Assembly: GCF_007858975.2 (NCBI RefSeq)
Contig: NZ_CP042220.2
Coordinates: forward strand, 1,426,001 to 1,490,000
Length of the DNA: 64,000 nt
Direction of reading: 5' to 3'
Source of the DNA: Dickeya poaceiphila
GTDB taxonomy: Bacteria; Pseudomonadota; Gammaproteobacteria; Enterobacterales; Enterobacteriaceae
Of this stretch, positions 50,762 through 58,194 are shown piece after piece. Under the pieces are notes generated by a model, which worked only from the letters and a program-made list of their open reading frames with translations, did not search any database and was not told the origin of the DNA. A program made the translations under genes and the position numbers. Each line of letters starts with the position of its first letter. The first letter of the stretch is position 1.

Positions 50762-50785
50762 ACCGAATAAACAGGAGGATGTGAT

Positions 50786-51271
50786 ATGAACGTAATCAAA
50801 TTAAGTCAGGTACACCTAATTCAATCGGCAGGAATCGATGGACAAGAGCGAATCGAGTATGAGCCGATTTATATTCAGCCTAGCCACATCGAATCATTTT
50901 TTTCTGCTGGGAGAACAGTTCTGAGAATGACTAGCGGTGACAGGATTGAGGTGAAAGAAACGCCGGAATACATCATAAGCCATATGCATGTGACATTGGG
51001 TGATTCTATGCAAAACGAGCGAGAAATGTTAGACGCTATCATGGCAGAGCAAAGAAGCCGTAAATCGCTATGGACTCCGAAAGTAAATATCAAGCCAGCA
51101 CTAAAACAAACACATAGACAGGCAATTGCACAGGCGAAAATTGAATCACTCAATTCAGCGCTGGCAATTGTGCGAGATAAATTGCGGTTGGAAAAATCGG
51201 AACGTATGCGGATCGGGATGTTATCAGCAATTAGCGAAATAGAGCGCATTAGAGATGAGGTGAGACCGTGA
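50786..51271 (+). CDS. Phage hypothetical protein
   Basis: 161 residues, AGGAGG before the ATG. The N-terminal half is strands (EPIYIQPSHIESFFSAGRTV), the C-terminal half a coiled coil (AKIESLNSALAIVRDKLRLE). No family recognised. Confidence 0.6.
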   Translation: MNVIKLSQVHLIQSAGIDGQERIEYEPIYIQPSHIESFFSAGRTVLRMTSGDRIEVKETPEYIISHMHVTLGDSMQNEREMLDAIMAEQRSRKSLWTPKVNIKPALKQTHRQAIAQAKIESLNSALAIVRDKLRLEKSERMRIGMLSAISEIERIRDEVRP

Positions 51272-51447
51272 AAACTACATACCAAGAATTAATTTTGGCG
51301 CTACAAAGTTTTTTTGGGGTTGAACAAAGTTTTAGCGTTATTGAAATTCTCGGACAAATGTCAACAGGGGATATTATCGATGTCATCGTTGACGCACTAA
51401 ACGAATATCACGCCGTTGGTGAAGGCAATATAAACAAACAGGAATAG
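51268..51447 (+). CDS. Small phage protein
   Basis: 59 residues with a GTG start at 51268 overlapping the previous stop (GTGA). Reads KTTYQELILALQSFFGVEQS and ends EYHAVGEGNINKQE. Function unknown. Confidence 0.55.
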   Translation: MKTTYQELILALQSFFGVEQSFSVIEILGQMSTGDIIDVIVDALNEYHAVGEGNINKQE

Positions 51448-51489
51448 GCGGCGCGAGTTTGTGCGCGAGAAAAGTTAAAGGTGAAAGCG

Positions 51490-51690
51490 ATGCAAATCGA
51501 ACTCAATGAATTTGAACAGGATGAACTGACGCAACTAATCACCTGCTTTTTCCAAGATGGATTCGAAAGTGAGCACTTGGAATCAGTTCTAAAAAGACTG
51601 ACGCAGGATGAAGATGCCGAGCCATATGTCTGCCCTAAATGTGGTGGAGTTGGCTGGTCTGCTGGTTGTGATGAATGTATTCCTTACTGA
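51490..51690 (+). CDS. Small zinc-binding phage protein
   Basis: 66 residues from the ATG at 51490 (MQIELNEFEQDELTQLITCF), with AGGTG upstream. The C-terminus carries YVCPKCGGVGWSAGCDECIP, a four-Cys zinc site of DnaJ-like spacing. Function unknown. Confidence 0.6.
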   Translation: MQIELNEFEQDELTQLITCFFQDGFESEHLESVLKRLTQDEDAEPYVCPKCGGVGWSAGCDECIPY

Positions 51691-51705
51691 TTAAAGGGGT
51701 GAAAA

Positions 51706-52128
51706 GTGAAAGTGAAAACAAGTGAGTTGAGTGGAGCGGCGCTTGATTGGGCTGTAGCGACCGCTGATGGTCATGAAATTAAGTATGATCCAATGGATTT
51801 TGGGATTGGAGCAAACGGCGGATATTGGATATGGGGCGATGAGCTATCAGACCCGAAATTAAAAATCGGCTCTTTCGACAAGATGGGATACAGCCCCAGC
51901 ACACATTGGAAAGAATGTGCCCCGCTTATTGAGAAATATGGAATATGGCTCAGTGACGACGAGGACGAAAATAGATTAACTCACATTGCCAGCATTCATC
52001 CACACGTGGATAACGCAATCCAGAGAGGTGAGACGCAGTTGATCGCCATTTGCCGCGCTGTAGTCGCATCGGTGCTTGGGGAAGAAGTAGAAGTGCCGCA
52101 GGAGTTGGTGGAGGTGGGGCATGACTGA
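51706..52128 (+). CDS. ninX: NinX-type protein (DUF2591)
   Basis: 140 residues, GTG start. KVKTSELSGAALDWAVATAD, GGYWIWGDELSDPKL, YSPSTHWKECAPLIEKYGIW: the standard NinX/DUF2591 layout. Common in nin regions of enterobacterial phages, function unknown. Its end overlaps the next start by 8 bases. Confidence 0.85.
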   Translation: MKVKTSELSGAALDWAVATADGHEIKYDPMDFGIGANGGYWIWGDELSDPKLKIGSFDKMGYSPSTHWKECAPLIEKYGIWLSDDEDENRLTHIASIHPHVDNAIQRGETQLIAICRAVVASVLGEEVEVPQELVEVGHD

Positions 52129-52471
52129 CCGCGAATTGCTGGAGCTGGCGGCGAAGGCTGCCGGGATGGGTCCGCTTGATTTTGATTACGCCGAAAGAGA
52201 AGGCCACGGCTTGTATTTCGGACCCCGTTTGCCAGCACCAAAGAACAAAATCATGGCCGCGATGCATTCATATTGGAATCCTCTAACCAACGACGGCGAT
52301 GCTTTCAGGCTGGCGGTAGAATTGCGTATGCGGGTTAGCATTACAACGGAATCGGCTCTAGCAGAAACCATTGCGGGCCTGAGCGTCAGGGTCAACGGAG
52401 CGGATGAATTAGCCGCCACTCGCCGTGCCATCGTCGAGGCTGCGGCGGAGATTGGGAGGCGGATGGTATGA
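52121..52471 (+). CDS. Conserved phage protein
   Basis: 116 residues: MTDRELLELAAKAAGMGPLD, WNPLTNDGDAFRLAVELRMR, ATRRAIVEAAAEIGRRMV. This block pattern is frequent in nin regions of enterobacterial and pseudomonad phages; no function known. Confidence 0.7.
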   Translation: MTDRELLELAAKAAGMGPLDFDYAEREGHGLYFGPRLPAPKNKIMAAMHSYWNPLTNDGDAFRLAVELRMRVSITTESALAETIAGLSVRVNGADELAATRRAIVEAAAEIGRRMV

Positions 52472-52692
52472 CATGTCTGCTTGGCTTCCTGTGGTTGGGA
52501 AGCATGGTCATGGTTTTGATGTCTGTATCGCCACATCACGGCGGATTAATATTCGGACTCATGTTCTGGGTGCTGGGTATAATGATACCGGTGATGGAGT
52601 ATAGGCGCAGGTACCAGCCTGTAATTTATAATATTTTGCTAATCGACGATTTGAGCGAGGCAGGCCATGAGCACAGACCAGATGCGCAGTGA
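52468..52692 (+). CDS. Small membrane protein
   Basis: 74 residues with two hydrophobic helices (LLGFLWLGSMVMVLMSVS and GGLIFGLMFWVLGIMIPVM) and a soluble tail. Start overlaps the previous stop by 4 bases. Function unknown. Confidence 0.6.
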   Translation: MTCLLGFLWLGSMVMVLMSVSPHHGGLIFGLMFWVLGIMIPVMEYRRRYQPVIYNILLIDDLSEAGHEHRPDAQ

Positions 52693-52945
52693 GTTTGAGG
52701 CGTGGTTTAAGCCGCAAAAGGAAGAAATGATGCGGAATGGGGCTAGCCTACTGTCCATTAAAAAACTGCACAAAAGCAGCTGGGAGGCATGGCAAGCCAG
52801 CCGCGCTGCGCTGGTGGTTGAGATACCGGCAGCGATGGGGGCGCATCAAGTCGCTTGGGAAGGTGACGACTGGAATATGATGCGAGAGCACGCAGCAAAT
52901 GCTATCCGCGCAGCTGGCATCACCGTGCAAGGCAGAAAGCCATGA
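52667..52945 (+). CDS. Phage hypothetical protein
   Basis: 92 residues: MSTDQMRSEFEAWFKPQKEE, SSWEAWQASRAALVVEIPAA. A familiar FEAW ... WEAWQASRAAL module of nin-region proteins. Overlaps the membrane protein gene by 26 bases. Function unknown. Confidence 0.7.
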   Translation: MSTDQMRSEFEAWFKPQKEEMMRNGASLLSIKKLHKSSWEAWQASRAALVVEIPAAMGAHQVAWEGDDWNMMREHAANAIRAAGITVQGRKP

Positions 52946-53025
52946 AATTTATAGAATTTTTTGAAATAGCAATCAGTGCAATTTTTGTTATTGCGCTGCT
53001 GTATTTTACTCACCCTGATTCGTAA
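52942..53025 (+). CDS. 27-residue membrane peptide
   Basis: MKFIEFFEIAISAIFVIALL then YFTHPDS. One membrane helix. Start overlaps the previous stop (ATGA), which supports translation. Confidence 0.5.
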   Translation: MKFIEFFEIAISAIFVIALLYFTHPDS

Positions 53026-53047
53026 TCACGAAATATAGGAATAAACA

Positions 53048-53521
53048 GTGAAGCAAACCTACCTGCTTCGCAATGAAGCGATCAGAAATAACGCAATAGA
53101 CACCATCCTCGCATTACCAATTGACGACAAATCACCGCACGAAATTCACGTCAAAGAACCCAAGCGAAGTAAAGCGCAAAACGACCGCATGTGGCCGATG
53201 CTGCAGGACGTTTCACGGCAAGTTCTTTGGCATGGTAAGCGGTATGACGAAAGCGACTGGAAGGACATTTTCACAGCGCTATGGCTGAAAACGAAACGTC
53301 AGGAGCAACGCAGTGCGCCGGGTATCGATGGCGGTGTTGTGCTGTTCGGCGTTCGCACAAGCAAGATGCGCAAGGCCAGCATGACAGAGTTGATAGAAAT
53401 CATATTTTGGTTTGGCTCTGAGAGGAGTGTCAAATGGAGCGATGAATCTCGACGCGAGTATGAATGGGCGCAACGCTCAGGAGGTGAGGGTGATGAGAAG
53501 CCCAACCCAAGTAGTTTGTGA
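53048..53521 (+). CDS. ninB: NinB recombination protein
   Basis: 157 residues, GTG start. KQTYLLRNEAIRNNAIDTIL, EIHVKEPKRSKAQNDRMWPM, LQDVSRQVLWHGKRYDESDW and TSKMRKASMTELIEII are the NinB/Orf pattern. Lambda Orf binds SSB and ssDNA and takes over RecFOR roles in recombination. Confidence 0.93.
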   Translation: MKQTYLLRNEAIRNNAIDTILALPIDDKSPHEIHVKEPKRSKAQNDRMWPMLQDVSRQVLWHGKRYDESDWKDIFTALWLKTKRQEQRSAPGIDGGVVLFGVRTSKMRKASMTELIEIIFWFGSERSVKWSDESRREYEWAQRSGGEGDEKPNPSSL

Positions 53522-53663
53522 CAATTGTATATTCAGACCCACCCGCAGCAGTCGAAATAAACCCAAGAAAATCCCGCCAGCTAGTGAAGTCCAGACATTC
53601 GATTATGTCTACGGACTCAAAAAGGCTATGTGGGACAGAACCAGAAACAGGATTACGCGATGA
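53493..53663 (+). CDS. ninE: NinE-like protein
   Basis: 56 residues from the ATG at 53493, with GGAGGTGAGG upstream. VVCDNCIFRPTRSSRNKPKK, IPPASEVQTFDYVYGL follow lambda NinE (IICENCKY, TKRxRNK, KTFNY). Overlaps ninB by 29 bases and the next gene by 4. Function unknown. Confidence 0.85.
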   Translation: MRSPTQVVCDNCIFRPTRSSRNKPKKIPPASEVQTFDYVYGLKKAMWDRTRNRITR

Positions 53664-53971
53664 CGACAAAAAACGATGTCGGTAAATGGCGATTTAGTCT
53701 ACTGCCATTAGGTGCAATAAAGAGCGTTGTGGATGTTCTGGAATTCGGAGCAAAGAAATACGCTATTGATAATTGGAAAACCGTTCCTGATGCTCGTCGT
53801 CGCTATTTTGATGCCAGCATACGGCATATAACAGCATGGTGGGATGGTGAGCGACTGGATGATGAGAGCGGATTGCCACATTTAGCTCATGCCATTTGCT
53901 GCCTGCTATTCCTGATGTGGATTGATGAGAACCCGGAGAAATATAATGCTAACTCAGAATCAAATAACTGA
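53660..53971 (+). CDS. DUF5664-type dATP/dGTP diphosphohydrolase-like protein
   Basis: 103 residues from the ATG at 53660, overlapping the ninE stop (ATGA). KWRFSLLPLGAIKSVVDVLE, FGAKKYAIDNWKTVPDARRR, YFDASIRHITAWWDGERLDD, ESGLPHLAHAICCLLFL: the DUF5664 pattern with an all-alpha, MazG-like H-x-x-[AW] and E/D-rich metal site. It may act on dNTPs; activity not shown. Confidence 0.8.
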   Translation: MTTKNDVGKWRFSLLPLGAIKSVVDVLEFGAKKYAIDNWKTVPDARRRYFDASIRHITAWWDGERLDDESGLPHLAHAICCLLFLMWIDENPEKYNANSESNN

Positions 53972-54122
53972 CTATCAGCGACAGTGCATAGAGCGTGCAG
54001 GATATTGCATTCAATGCGGTGGCGGTCTGAAGGAAAATGAGGTTTATGCGTGCGAAAAATGCACGGATGAATTATTGGGCGGTGATGTGATGGATATAGT
54101 GCGGGAGGAAAATAATGGCTGA
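53946..54122 (+). CDS. Small zinc-ribbon phage protein
   Basis: 58 residues from the ATG at 53946, with GGAG upstream. Two Cys pairs: YCIQCGGGLKENEVYACEKC. Overlaps both neighbours. Function unknown. Confidence 0.65.
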   Translation: MLTQNQITDYQRQCIERAGYCIQCGGGLKENEVYACEKCTDELLGGDVMDIVREENNG

Positions 54123-54405
54123 ATTAAGAATTGGAGGGATGGCTATTATTGTTTACAGTATAAATCACGAAAACATTGGCAGGGTTGTAAACCTGTTTGA
54201 GTTTTTGGGTGCCGTAGATTATGGCCCGCACAAAAACAGAAATGACATTTGGCGCGTCAATTCCACTAACTCACCGCTTTACGGAGTAAAGGGAATTATT
54301 CAGCCGGGGCAAAACTGCAAATGCCCCGGCGCATGGCTCATGCCCATTGACGGCGACGACTTCACTCACGAAGACGAGAGAGAAAAGGAGCTAATGAATG
54401 GCTAA
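54115..54405 (+). CDS. Phage hypothetical protein
   Basis: 96 residues: RIGGMAIIVYSINHENIGRV and CKCPGAWLMPIDGDDFT. The type is a common nin-region cargo protein with a small beta-barrel opening. Overlaps the next gene by 8 bases. Confidence 0.65.
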   Translation: MAELRIGGMAIIVYSINHENIGRVVNLFEFLGAVDYGPHKNRNDIWRVNSTNSPLYGVKGIIQPGQNCKCPGAWLMPIDGDDFTHEDEREKELMNG

Positions 54406-54688
54406 TTTACGCAAAGAGGCCAGAGGCCGCGAGTGTCAGGTCAGGCTTCAGGGCATTTGTAACGGCAATGCTGAAACCGTGGTGCTGGCGCATTACCGAA
54501 TGTCTGGCATTTGCGGCACAGGAATGAAGCCTGATGACCTTTTCGGCGCGTGGACATGCTCGTCGTGCCATGACGAGATAGACCGCCGTACACGCCTCAC
54601 AGACGCAGATAGCGCACATCTGGCACACCTTGAGGGTGTAATCAGGACGCAGGCCGTGTTACTGGCGGAGGGAAAGATCAAATGCTAA
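54398..54688 (+). CDS. ybcO: YbcO-type protein (DUF1364), putative nuclease
   Basis: 96 residues: NLRKEARGRECQVRLQGICN, VLAHYRMSGICGTGMKPDDL, FGAWTCSSCHDEIDRRTR. Cys/His pattern and H-Y-R segment match DUF1364/YbcO, an HNH-like fold of prophages such as DLP12. In DLP12 ybcO sits beside rusA, as here apart from the inserted HNH gene. Confidence 0.9.
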   Translation: MANLRKEARGRECQVRLQGICNGNAETVVLAHYRMSGICGTGMKPDDLFGAWTCSSCHDEIDRRTRLTDADSAHLAHLEGVIRTQAVLLAEGKIKC

Positions 54689-55170
54689 GTCATCGACAAC
54701 TAATTGAGTTGATTAATTACGATGAATCTACAGGAATTTTCACATGGAATGTGGATAGAACGGGTGGCGTTAAAAAAGGTGACGAGGCCGGATATATAAA
54801 CAACCTAGGTTATCGCATGATTAAATTATTTGGAGAATTGCACCTTGCGCATCGTCTCGCCTGGTTTTACAAGCATAAGTATTGGCCTTCAAACTTAGAC
54901 CACTTGGATAGAAACAAAGATAACAACTCATTAAATAATTTAAGGGAATGCAGCAAGTCGGAAAATCAAATGAATAGAGCAGTTCCATCAAACAACACAT
55001 CAGGAGTTAAAGGGGTTGTGTGGAATAAGCGAACAAGTAAATGGCAAGCTCAGGCCGGACTAAATGGGAAAAGATATTATCTTGGCCTTTTTAATGAATT
55101 ATCAGATGCAAAAAATGCCTACATATCATTTTGCAAAGAAAATCATGGTGAATTCTATGCCGGAGATTAA
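54682..55170 (+). CDS. HNH homing-type endonuclease with AP2 domain
   Basis: 162 residues. An N-terminal part FTWNVDRTGGVKKGDEAG precedes the HNH core (HLAHRLAWFYKHKYWPSNLD, HLDRNKDNNSLNNLRECSKS). A C-terminal AP2 DNA-binding domain follows (GVKGVVWNKRTSKWQAQAGL, YYLGLFNELSDAKNAY). Free-standing HNH-AP2 genes are mobile and common in phages. It is wedged between ybcO and rusA, and its codon use is more AT-rich than that of its neighbours. Confidence 0.9.
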   Translation: MLSHRQLIELINYDESTGIFTWNVDRTGGVKKGDEAGYINNLGYRMIKLFGELHLAHRLAWFYKHKYWPSNLDHLDRNKDNNSLNNLRECSKSENQMNRAVPSNNTSGVKGVVWNKRTSKWQAQAGLNGKRYYLGLFNELSDAKNAYISFCKENHGEFYAGD

Positions 55171-55173
55171 GCG

Positions 55174-55536
55174 ATGACTGAATATCACCTCAAATTGCCG
55201 TGGCCACCAAGCCTAAACACATACTGGCGACACGCACGACACGGGCACTATATCAGCGAGAAAGGCAAAGAATACCGTCAAAGAATCATCCAGATAATCC
55301 AGCAACAAAACCTCGATATCAATACTCCCGCAAGACTGAAAATTTCCATCATCGCCAGCGCTCCAGACAAGCGAAGACGTGACCTCGATAACCTGCAAAA
55401 GGCGGTTTTTGATTCGCTCACGCACGCCGGATTCATGCTGGATGATGAACAGATAGATGATTTCAGAGTAAGGCGTGGCGATCAAGTTAAAGGCGGCAGT
55501 TTGGATATCGTCATTATTGAATTGGGGAAGGTATGA
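55174..55536 (+). CDS. rusA: RusA-type Holliday junction resolvase
   Basis: 120 residues: LKLPWPPSLNTYWRHARHGH, PDKRRRDLDNLQKAVFDSLT, DDEQIDDFRVRRGDQVKGGS. The R-R-D-L-D-N-L and D-D-x-Q-I-D-D acid residues form the metal site. Resolves recombination junctions of the phage. Confidence 0.95.
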   Translation: MTEYHLKLPWPPSLNTYWRHARHGHYISEKGKEYRQRIIQIIQQQNLDINTPARLKISIIASAPDKRRRDLDNLQKAVFDSLTHAGFMLDDEQIDDFRVRRGDQVKGGSLDIVIIELGKV

Positions 55537-55760
55537 CCAAAATAATTTACCCATGCGAAACGGCAGCGATATTTCAAGATGTCATTTTCATTATCAGGGC
55601 ACAAAGCCGCAGTGACTTGTTTAATGAAATAGACAAAGCAGAGAATTTTTATTTGAGTTATTTCCCATATGCTACGCTGGAAAATATTTGGGATGGCATA
55701 AGATACAGCTTTAACGGCCTATATCTGAATGCAATGCAGGCTAACAGGGAGGCAGCATGA
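55533..55760 (+). CDS. Phage hypothetical protein
   Basis: 75 residues starting MTKIIYPCETAAIFQDVIFI, coupled to rusA by a 4-base overlap. Helical. Function unknown. Confidence 0.6.
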   Translation: MTKIIYPCETAAIFQDVIFIIRAQSRSDLFNEIDKAENFYLSYFPYATLENIWDGIRYSFNGLYLNAMQANREAA

Positions 55761-55945
55761 TGTTTACAAATATCAACGCGGCAATAGAAGAAGCGCGATA
55801 CCTGCGTGCAACTGAAAAGCATCATCACTGTGTCATTCAAAAAAGAGACGGCACTATGCGAGTCAGTCAGGAGATGAGCACAACAAGAGAGCGCTTGCGC
55901 AAAAAAAAATATACACAACACGGCAAGATAGATTCGGAACTGTGA
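55757..55945 (+). CDS. Small basic phage protein
   Basis: 62 residues starting MMFTNINAAIEEARYLRATE, basic C-terminus (TTRERLRKKKYTQH). Start overlaps the previous stop. Function unknown. Confidence 0.6.
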   Translation: MMFTNINAAIEEARYLRATEKHHHCVIQKRDGTMRVSQEMSTTRERLRKKKYTQHGKIDSEL

Positions 55946-55960
55946 ATACCGAGGTGGATT

Positions 55961-56110
55961 ATGATCGATAAAATCCCTACGCATGTGACAGCGGAATTAC
56001 TTAGACTGGAAAAAGAAATATCCGATCATGAAAAGTCGATTGAGTGGAAAAATGAGCGCCGCCGGGAAATTATCAATCGATACTCACTGAACAAGGGTGA
56101 TAAATCATGA
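55961..56110 (+). CDS. Small charged phage protein
   Basis: 49 residues, MIDKIPTHVTAELLRLEKEI then a charged helix (SIEWKNERRREIINRYSL). GAGGTGG precedes the ATG. Function unknown. Confidence 0.55.
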   Translation: MIDKIPTHVTAELLRLEKEISDHEKSIEWKNERRREIINRYSLNKGDKS

Positions 56111-56217
56111 AATATCTTCCTTACATTCTGACTTTGTTTGCACCAATAATTCCGGCGGTTAAACCGGCGCATTATCAGTCATGGGATGCATATCCAGAGC
56201 GGAGGAAATCCAAGTGA
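56107..56217 (+). CDS. 36-residue phage peptide
   Basis: MKYLPYILTLFAPIIPAVKP with a weak hydrophobic N-terminus, then HYQSWDAYPERRKSK. Start and stop overlap both neighbours (ATGA, GTGA), which supports translation. Confidence 0.5.
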   Translation: MKYLPYILTLFAPIIPAVKPAHYQSWDAYPERRKSK

Positions 56218-57026
56218 ATCTAGAATCAATTCCTAAATTTTTCTCGCCGAAATCACCAAAACTCTCCGACGAATCACCGGCAACAGCAAGCGACAGATTA
56301 GGTATCAGTGATGTGATGGCCGCTATCGGCATGAGTCACCAATCTAGCGGCATTGGGATGGATTTGTTTCTCGCTAAAATCGGGGTAAGCAGCCCTGATA
56401 AAGCCATTGAGGGGTTGATAGAGATTGCAAAAAGTCTGGCGGGACACTGCAAACCTCTTTCAGAACTCGATGCAGATAGTAAACTGCGAGCGCTGCAATT
56501 GCTCGCAACATTTGCATATCATGACTATGCGCGTAGTGCTGCAAGCGTAAAGCGTTGCCCTGACTGCGATGATGGGTTTATCGACGTGGAGGTGTTCAGT
56601 CTGAAGGCGGCGTATGGAAAACGCGTCATTGATGCTATGCCGAAAATCGAAATGCTGGATAAACCGCTAGCTTGCAATGTTACTCACGAACGGCGCGAGA
56701 TAGTCCGTGTGCAATGCCCGACCTGCAAAGGAAGGGGGTTGGTCAGTAATTCATGCCGGTGCCGTGGACGCGGAATTGTGATTGATGAGCGGGCTACAGC
56801 GATAAATGGCGGAATACCGGTGACAAAAGAATGTGAGCGGTGCCACGGCACTGGATACTCTCGATTGCCAGCTGAGAGCGTCCGCAGGGCGCTATGTGCC
56901 GCTGGCGTTGAGATATCACAGCCGACATGGTCACGCCATGTAAAACCGATGTATGAGCGGCTCGTTTCGGCGTGTCATCAGGCGGAATCAACTGCAGAGA
57001 TTAATTTGAGGCGCGTTACCAGTTAA
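56214..57026 (+). CDS. Late antiterminator Q
   Basis: 270 residues with a GTG start at 56214 (NLESIPKFFSPKSPKLSDES) and GGAGGAAAT upstream. The centre has several zinc-site pairs: RCPDCDDGFIDVE, CPTCKGRGLVSNSCRCRGRG, CERCHGTGYSRLPAESVRRA. This is the phage 82/21-type antitermination protein with DnaJ-like Cys repeats. It lets RNA polymerase pass the late terminator at 58292-58320. Here about 1.1 kb of cargo lies between it and that promoter. Confidence 0.88.
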   Translation: MNLESIPKFFSPKSPKLSDESPATASDRLGISDVMAAIGMSHQSSGIGMDLFLAKIGVSSPDKAIEGLIEIAKSLAGHCKPLSELDADSKLRALQLLATFAYHDYARSAASVKRCPDCDDGFIDVEVFSLKAAYGKRVIDAMPKIEMLDKPLACNVTHERREIVRVQCPTCKGRGLVSNSCRCRGRGIVIDERATAINGGIPVTKECERCHGTGYSRLPAESVRRALCAAGVEISQPTWSRHVKPMYERLVSACHQAESTAEINLRRVTS

Positions 57027-57123
57027 TTCGCCTTGAAGTCGATGCGTGCTCACATAGCGCTCACATGGTTGGGCGCTAATCGAATTGGCTGAATGCGCAG
57101 AGAAAAATAATTCGTCCGCCATC

Positions 57124-57152
57124 TTGATGTATAACCATAAAGTGGTTATAGT
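57124..57152 (+). promoter_or_regulatory. Promoter 1 with palindromic operator in the spacer (acr/aca operon)
   Basis: TTGATG (57124-57129), a 17-base spacer, TATAGT (57147-57152). The operator TATAACCATAAAGTGGTTATA (8-bp arms, 57130-57150) fills the spacer and reaches into the -10. Promoter 2 at 57879 has the same design. Such placement lets a small repressor block polymerase directly, as Aca proteins do. Confidence 0.75.
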
Positions 57153-57184
57153 TAGGCCATCAAAACGAGGTTGAGGCCCAAAAA

Positions 57185-57682
57185 ATGAAACTGTTTCACG
57201 GCTCATGCAGTACCGTAGCTCCAGCAATAAAAGTTGGCGCATTCGAAATGCTCGGTGCTAGCGAAAACGTATTTGATGGCATCTTTGCCAGCGGCGACTG
57301 GGACGCAGCGGCATCCCACGGAAACGGTAACATTTTTACATATATTGTTGATGAAGAAAGGGTGGCTGAATCACGCGACTTGGATGCCAATTTTGAGGAG
57401 ATAGTAAGATTTCTGCTCGATCAATATGAAATTAATTCTGAAAACATGGATAGAGTTAATGAATTAGCCCGCGCAATAGTTGATGACGAAAATCAAGATG
57501 ATGAATTTGCTGATGTATTGTTATTTCCTCGGCTCGGATCTGATATCGGGGGTGCATATTCGTGGGAAATTCAACGCCTACGCGGTCGCGTTGCGGCGCA
57601 CCTTGGTTTTGATGCTGTAGAAATGAGAGACGAGCACGGCACCAGTTATTTAATCGTTAACCCAAAAATAACGGCAGAATAA
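57185..57682 (+). CDS. AcrIF11-like ADP-ribosyltransferase, candidate anti-CRISPR
   Basis: 165 residues. MKLFHGSCSTVAPAIKVGAF, FDGIFASGDW, a middle acidic region, then YSWEIQRLRGRVAAHLGFDA and VEMRDEHGTSYLIVNP. AcrIF11 of Pseudomonas (132 residues) has the same order: IFHTSP at the start, then LSWEIQ, LGF, MQDEQGACYMI at the end. That protein ADP-ribosylates the type I-F Cascade complex and blocks PAM recognition. Matching the N-terminal strand, the SWEIQ helix and the D-E-x-G acidic strand supports homology. Context agrees: cargo placed after Q, its own promoter with operator, and an HTH gene 1 base downstream. Alternative: another small phage ART acting on a host protein. Confidence 0.68.
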   Translation: MKLFHGSCSTVAPAIKVGAFEMLGASENVFDGIFASGDWDAAASHGNGNIFTYIVDEERVAESRDLDANFEEIVRFLLDQYEINSENMDRVNELARAIVDDENQDDEFADVLLFPRLGSDIGGAYSWEIQRLRGRVAAHLGFDAVEMRDEHGTSYLIVNPKITAE

Positions 57683-57683
57683 T

Positions 57684-57866
57684 ATGAAATTAGCCGATTA
57701 CATCGATCAGAATTTTGGCGGTAGCCGGGCAGAATTCGCTCGCCACATGGGTGTTCCACCACAAAAAATCACAAAGTGGCTATCGTCTGAAACGATAGTC
57801 CACATCGACGATGATGGAAGGGCATTCCTCTGCACCGTCAGAAGAGAGATACCCGTCACAAAATAA
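57684..57866 (+). CDS. Small HTH protein, candidate anti-CRISPR-associated (Aca) repressor
   Basis: 60 residues. KLADYIDQNFGGSRAEFARH, MGVPPQKITKWLSSE is a Cro-type helix-turn-helix, followed by a short strand pair (IVHIDDDGRAFLCTVRR). It starts 1 base after the AcrIF11-like gene, the order of acr-aca operons. The likely targets are the two palindromes at 57130 and 57886. Similar small phage regulators occur outside acr loci, so the Aca role is inferred. Confidence 0.65.
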   Translation: MKLADYIDQNFGGSRAEFARHMGVPPQKITKWLSSETIVHIDDDGRAFLCTVRREIPVTK

Positions 57867-57878
57867 ACCATCCGCACG

Positions 57879-57907
57879 TTGACACATAACCATTAAGGGG
57901 TTATATT
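57879..57907 (+). promoter_or_regulatory. Promoter 2 with the same operator design
   Basis: TTGACA (57879-57884), a 17-base spacer, TATATT (57902-57907), close to consensus. The operator ATAACCATTAAGGGGTTAT (57886-57904) differs from copy 1 in a few bases and has one arm mismatch. The downstream bases GCCATCAA[GA]ACGA also match promoter 1, so the whole block of about 45 bases is duplicated. Confidence 0.78.
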
Positions 57908-57959
57908 GAAGCCATCAAGACGAAGCGACACACATTCAATCACAAATAAGGGCTACATC

Positions 57960-58141
57960 ATGAAAAATGGACAGTTTTGCTGGATGATGACACCGTTGGT
58001 ACAGTTAATGAAGACACAATCGACGGCGACCTGAATGATTTTATCGGAGAGACTCTTAATGTCCACTTGCGCGATGAGAATGGCAATCCGATAGAAAAAA
58101 CTGGGAAAATCGTTGAGATTCTGGATGAAGAAAACATATAA
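57960..58141 (+). pseudogene. Frameshifted acidic mini-gene under promoter 2
   Basis: ATG at 57960 has AAGGG 7 bases upstream, but its frame stops after 24 codons. The next frame, open from 57962 to the stop at 58141, reads KWTVLLDDDTVGTVNEDTID, GDLNDFIGETLNVHL, RDENGNPIEKTGKIVE, ILDEENI. One extra A in the run of five A after the start codon would give a clean 60-residue protein. So this is a fresh frameshift, a slippage site or a sequencing error. The protein is strongly acidic. A two-strand barrel-like pattern is likely. Its own promoter shares the operator of the AcrIF11-like gene, so it is a candidate anti-CRISPR or related cargo. Confidence 0.6.
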
Positions 58142-58194
58142 ACCCATGACAACCCAGTACACGCCGCTCCAGCGGGGTTTTTATTTTGTATATA

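Noticed and set aside
53412..53492. Upstream extension of the NinE-like gene
   Set aside because: The region is inside ninB; the ATG at 53493 has the ribosome site and matches the family start.
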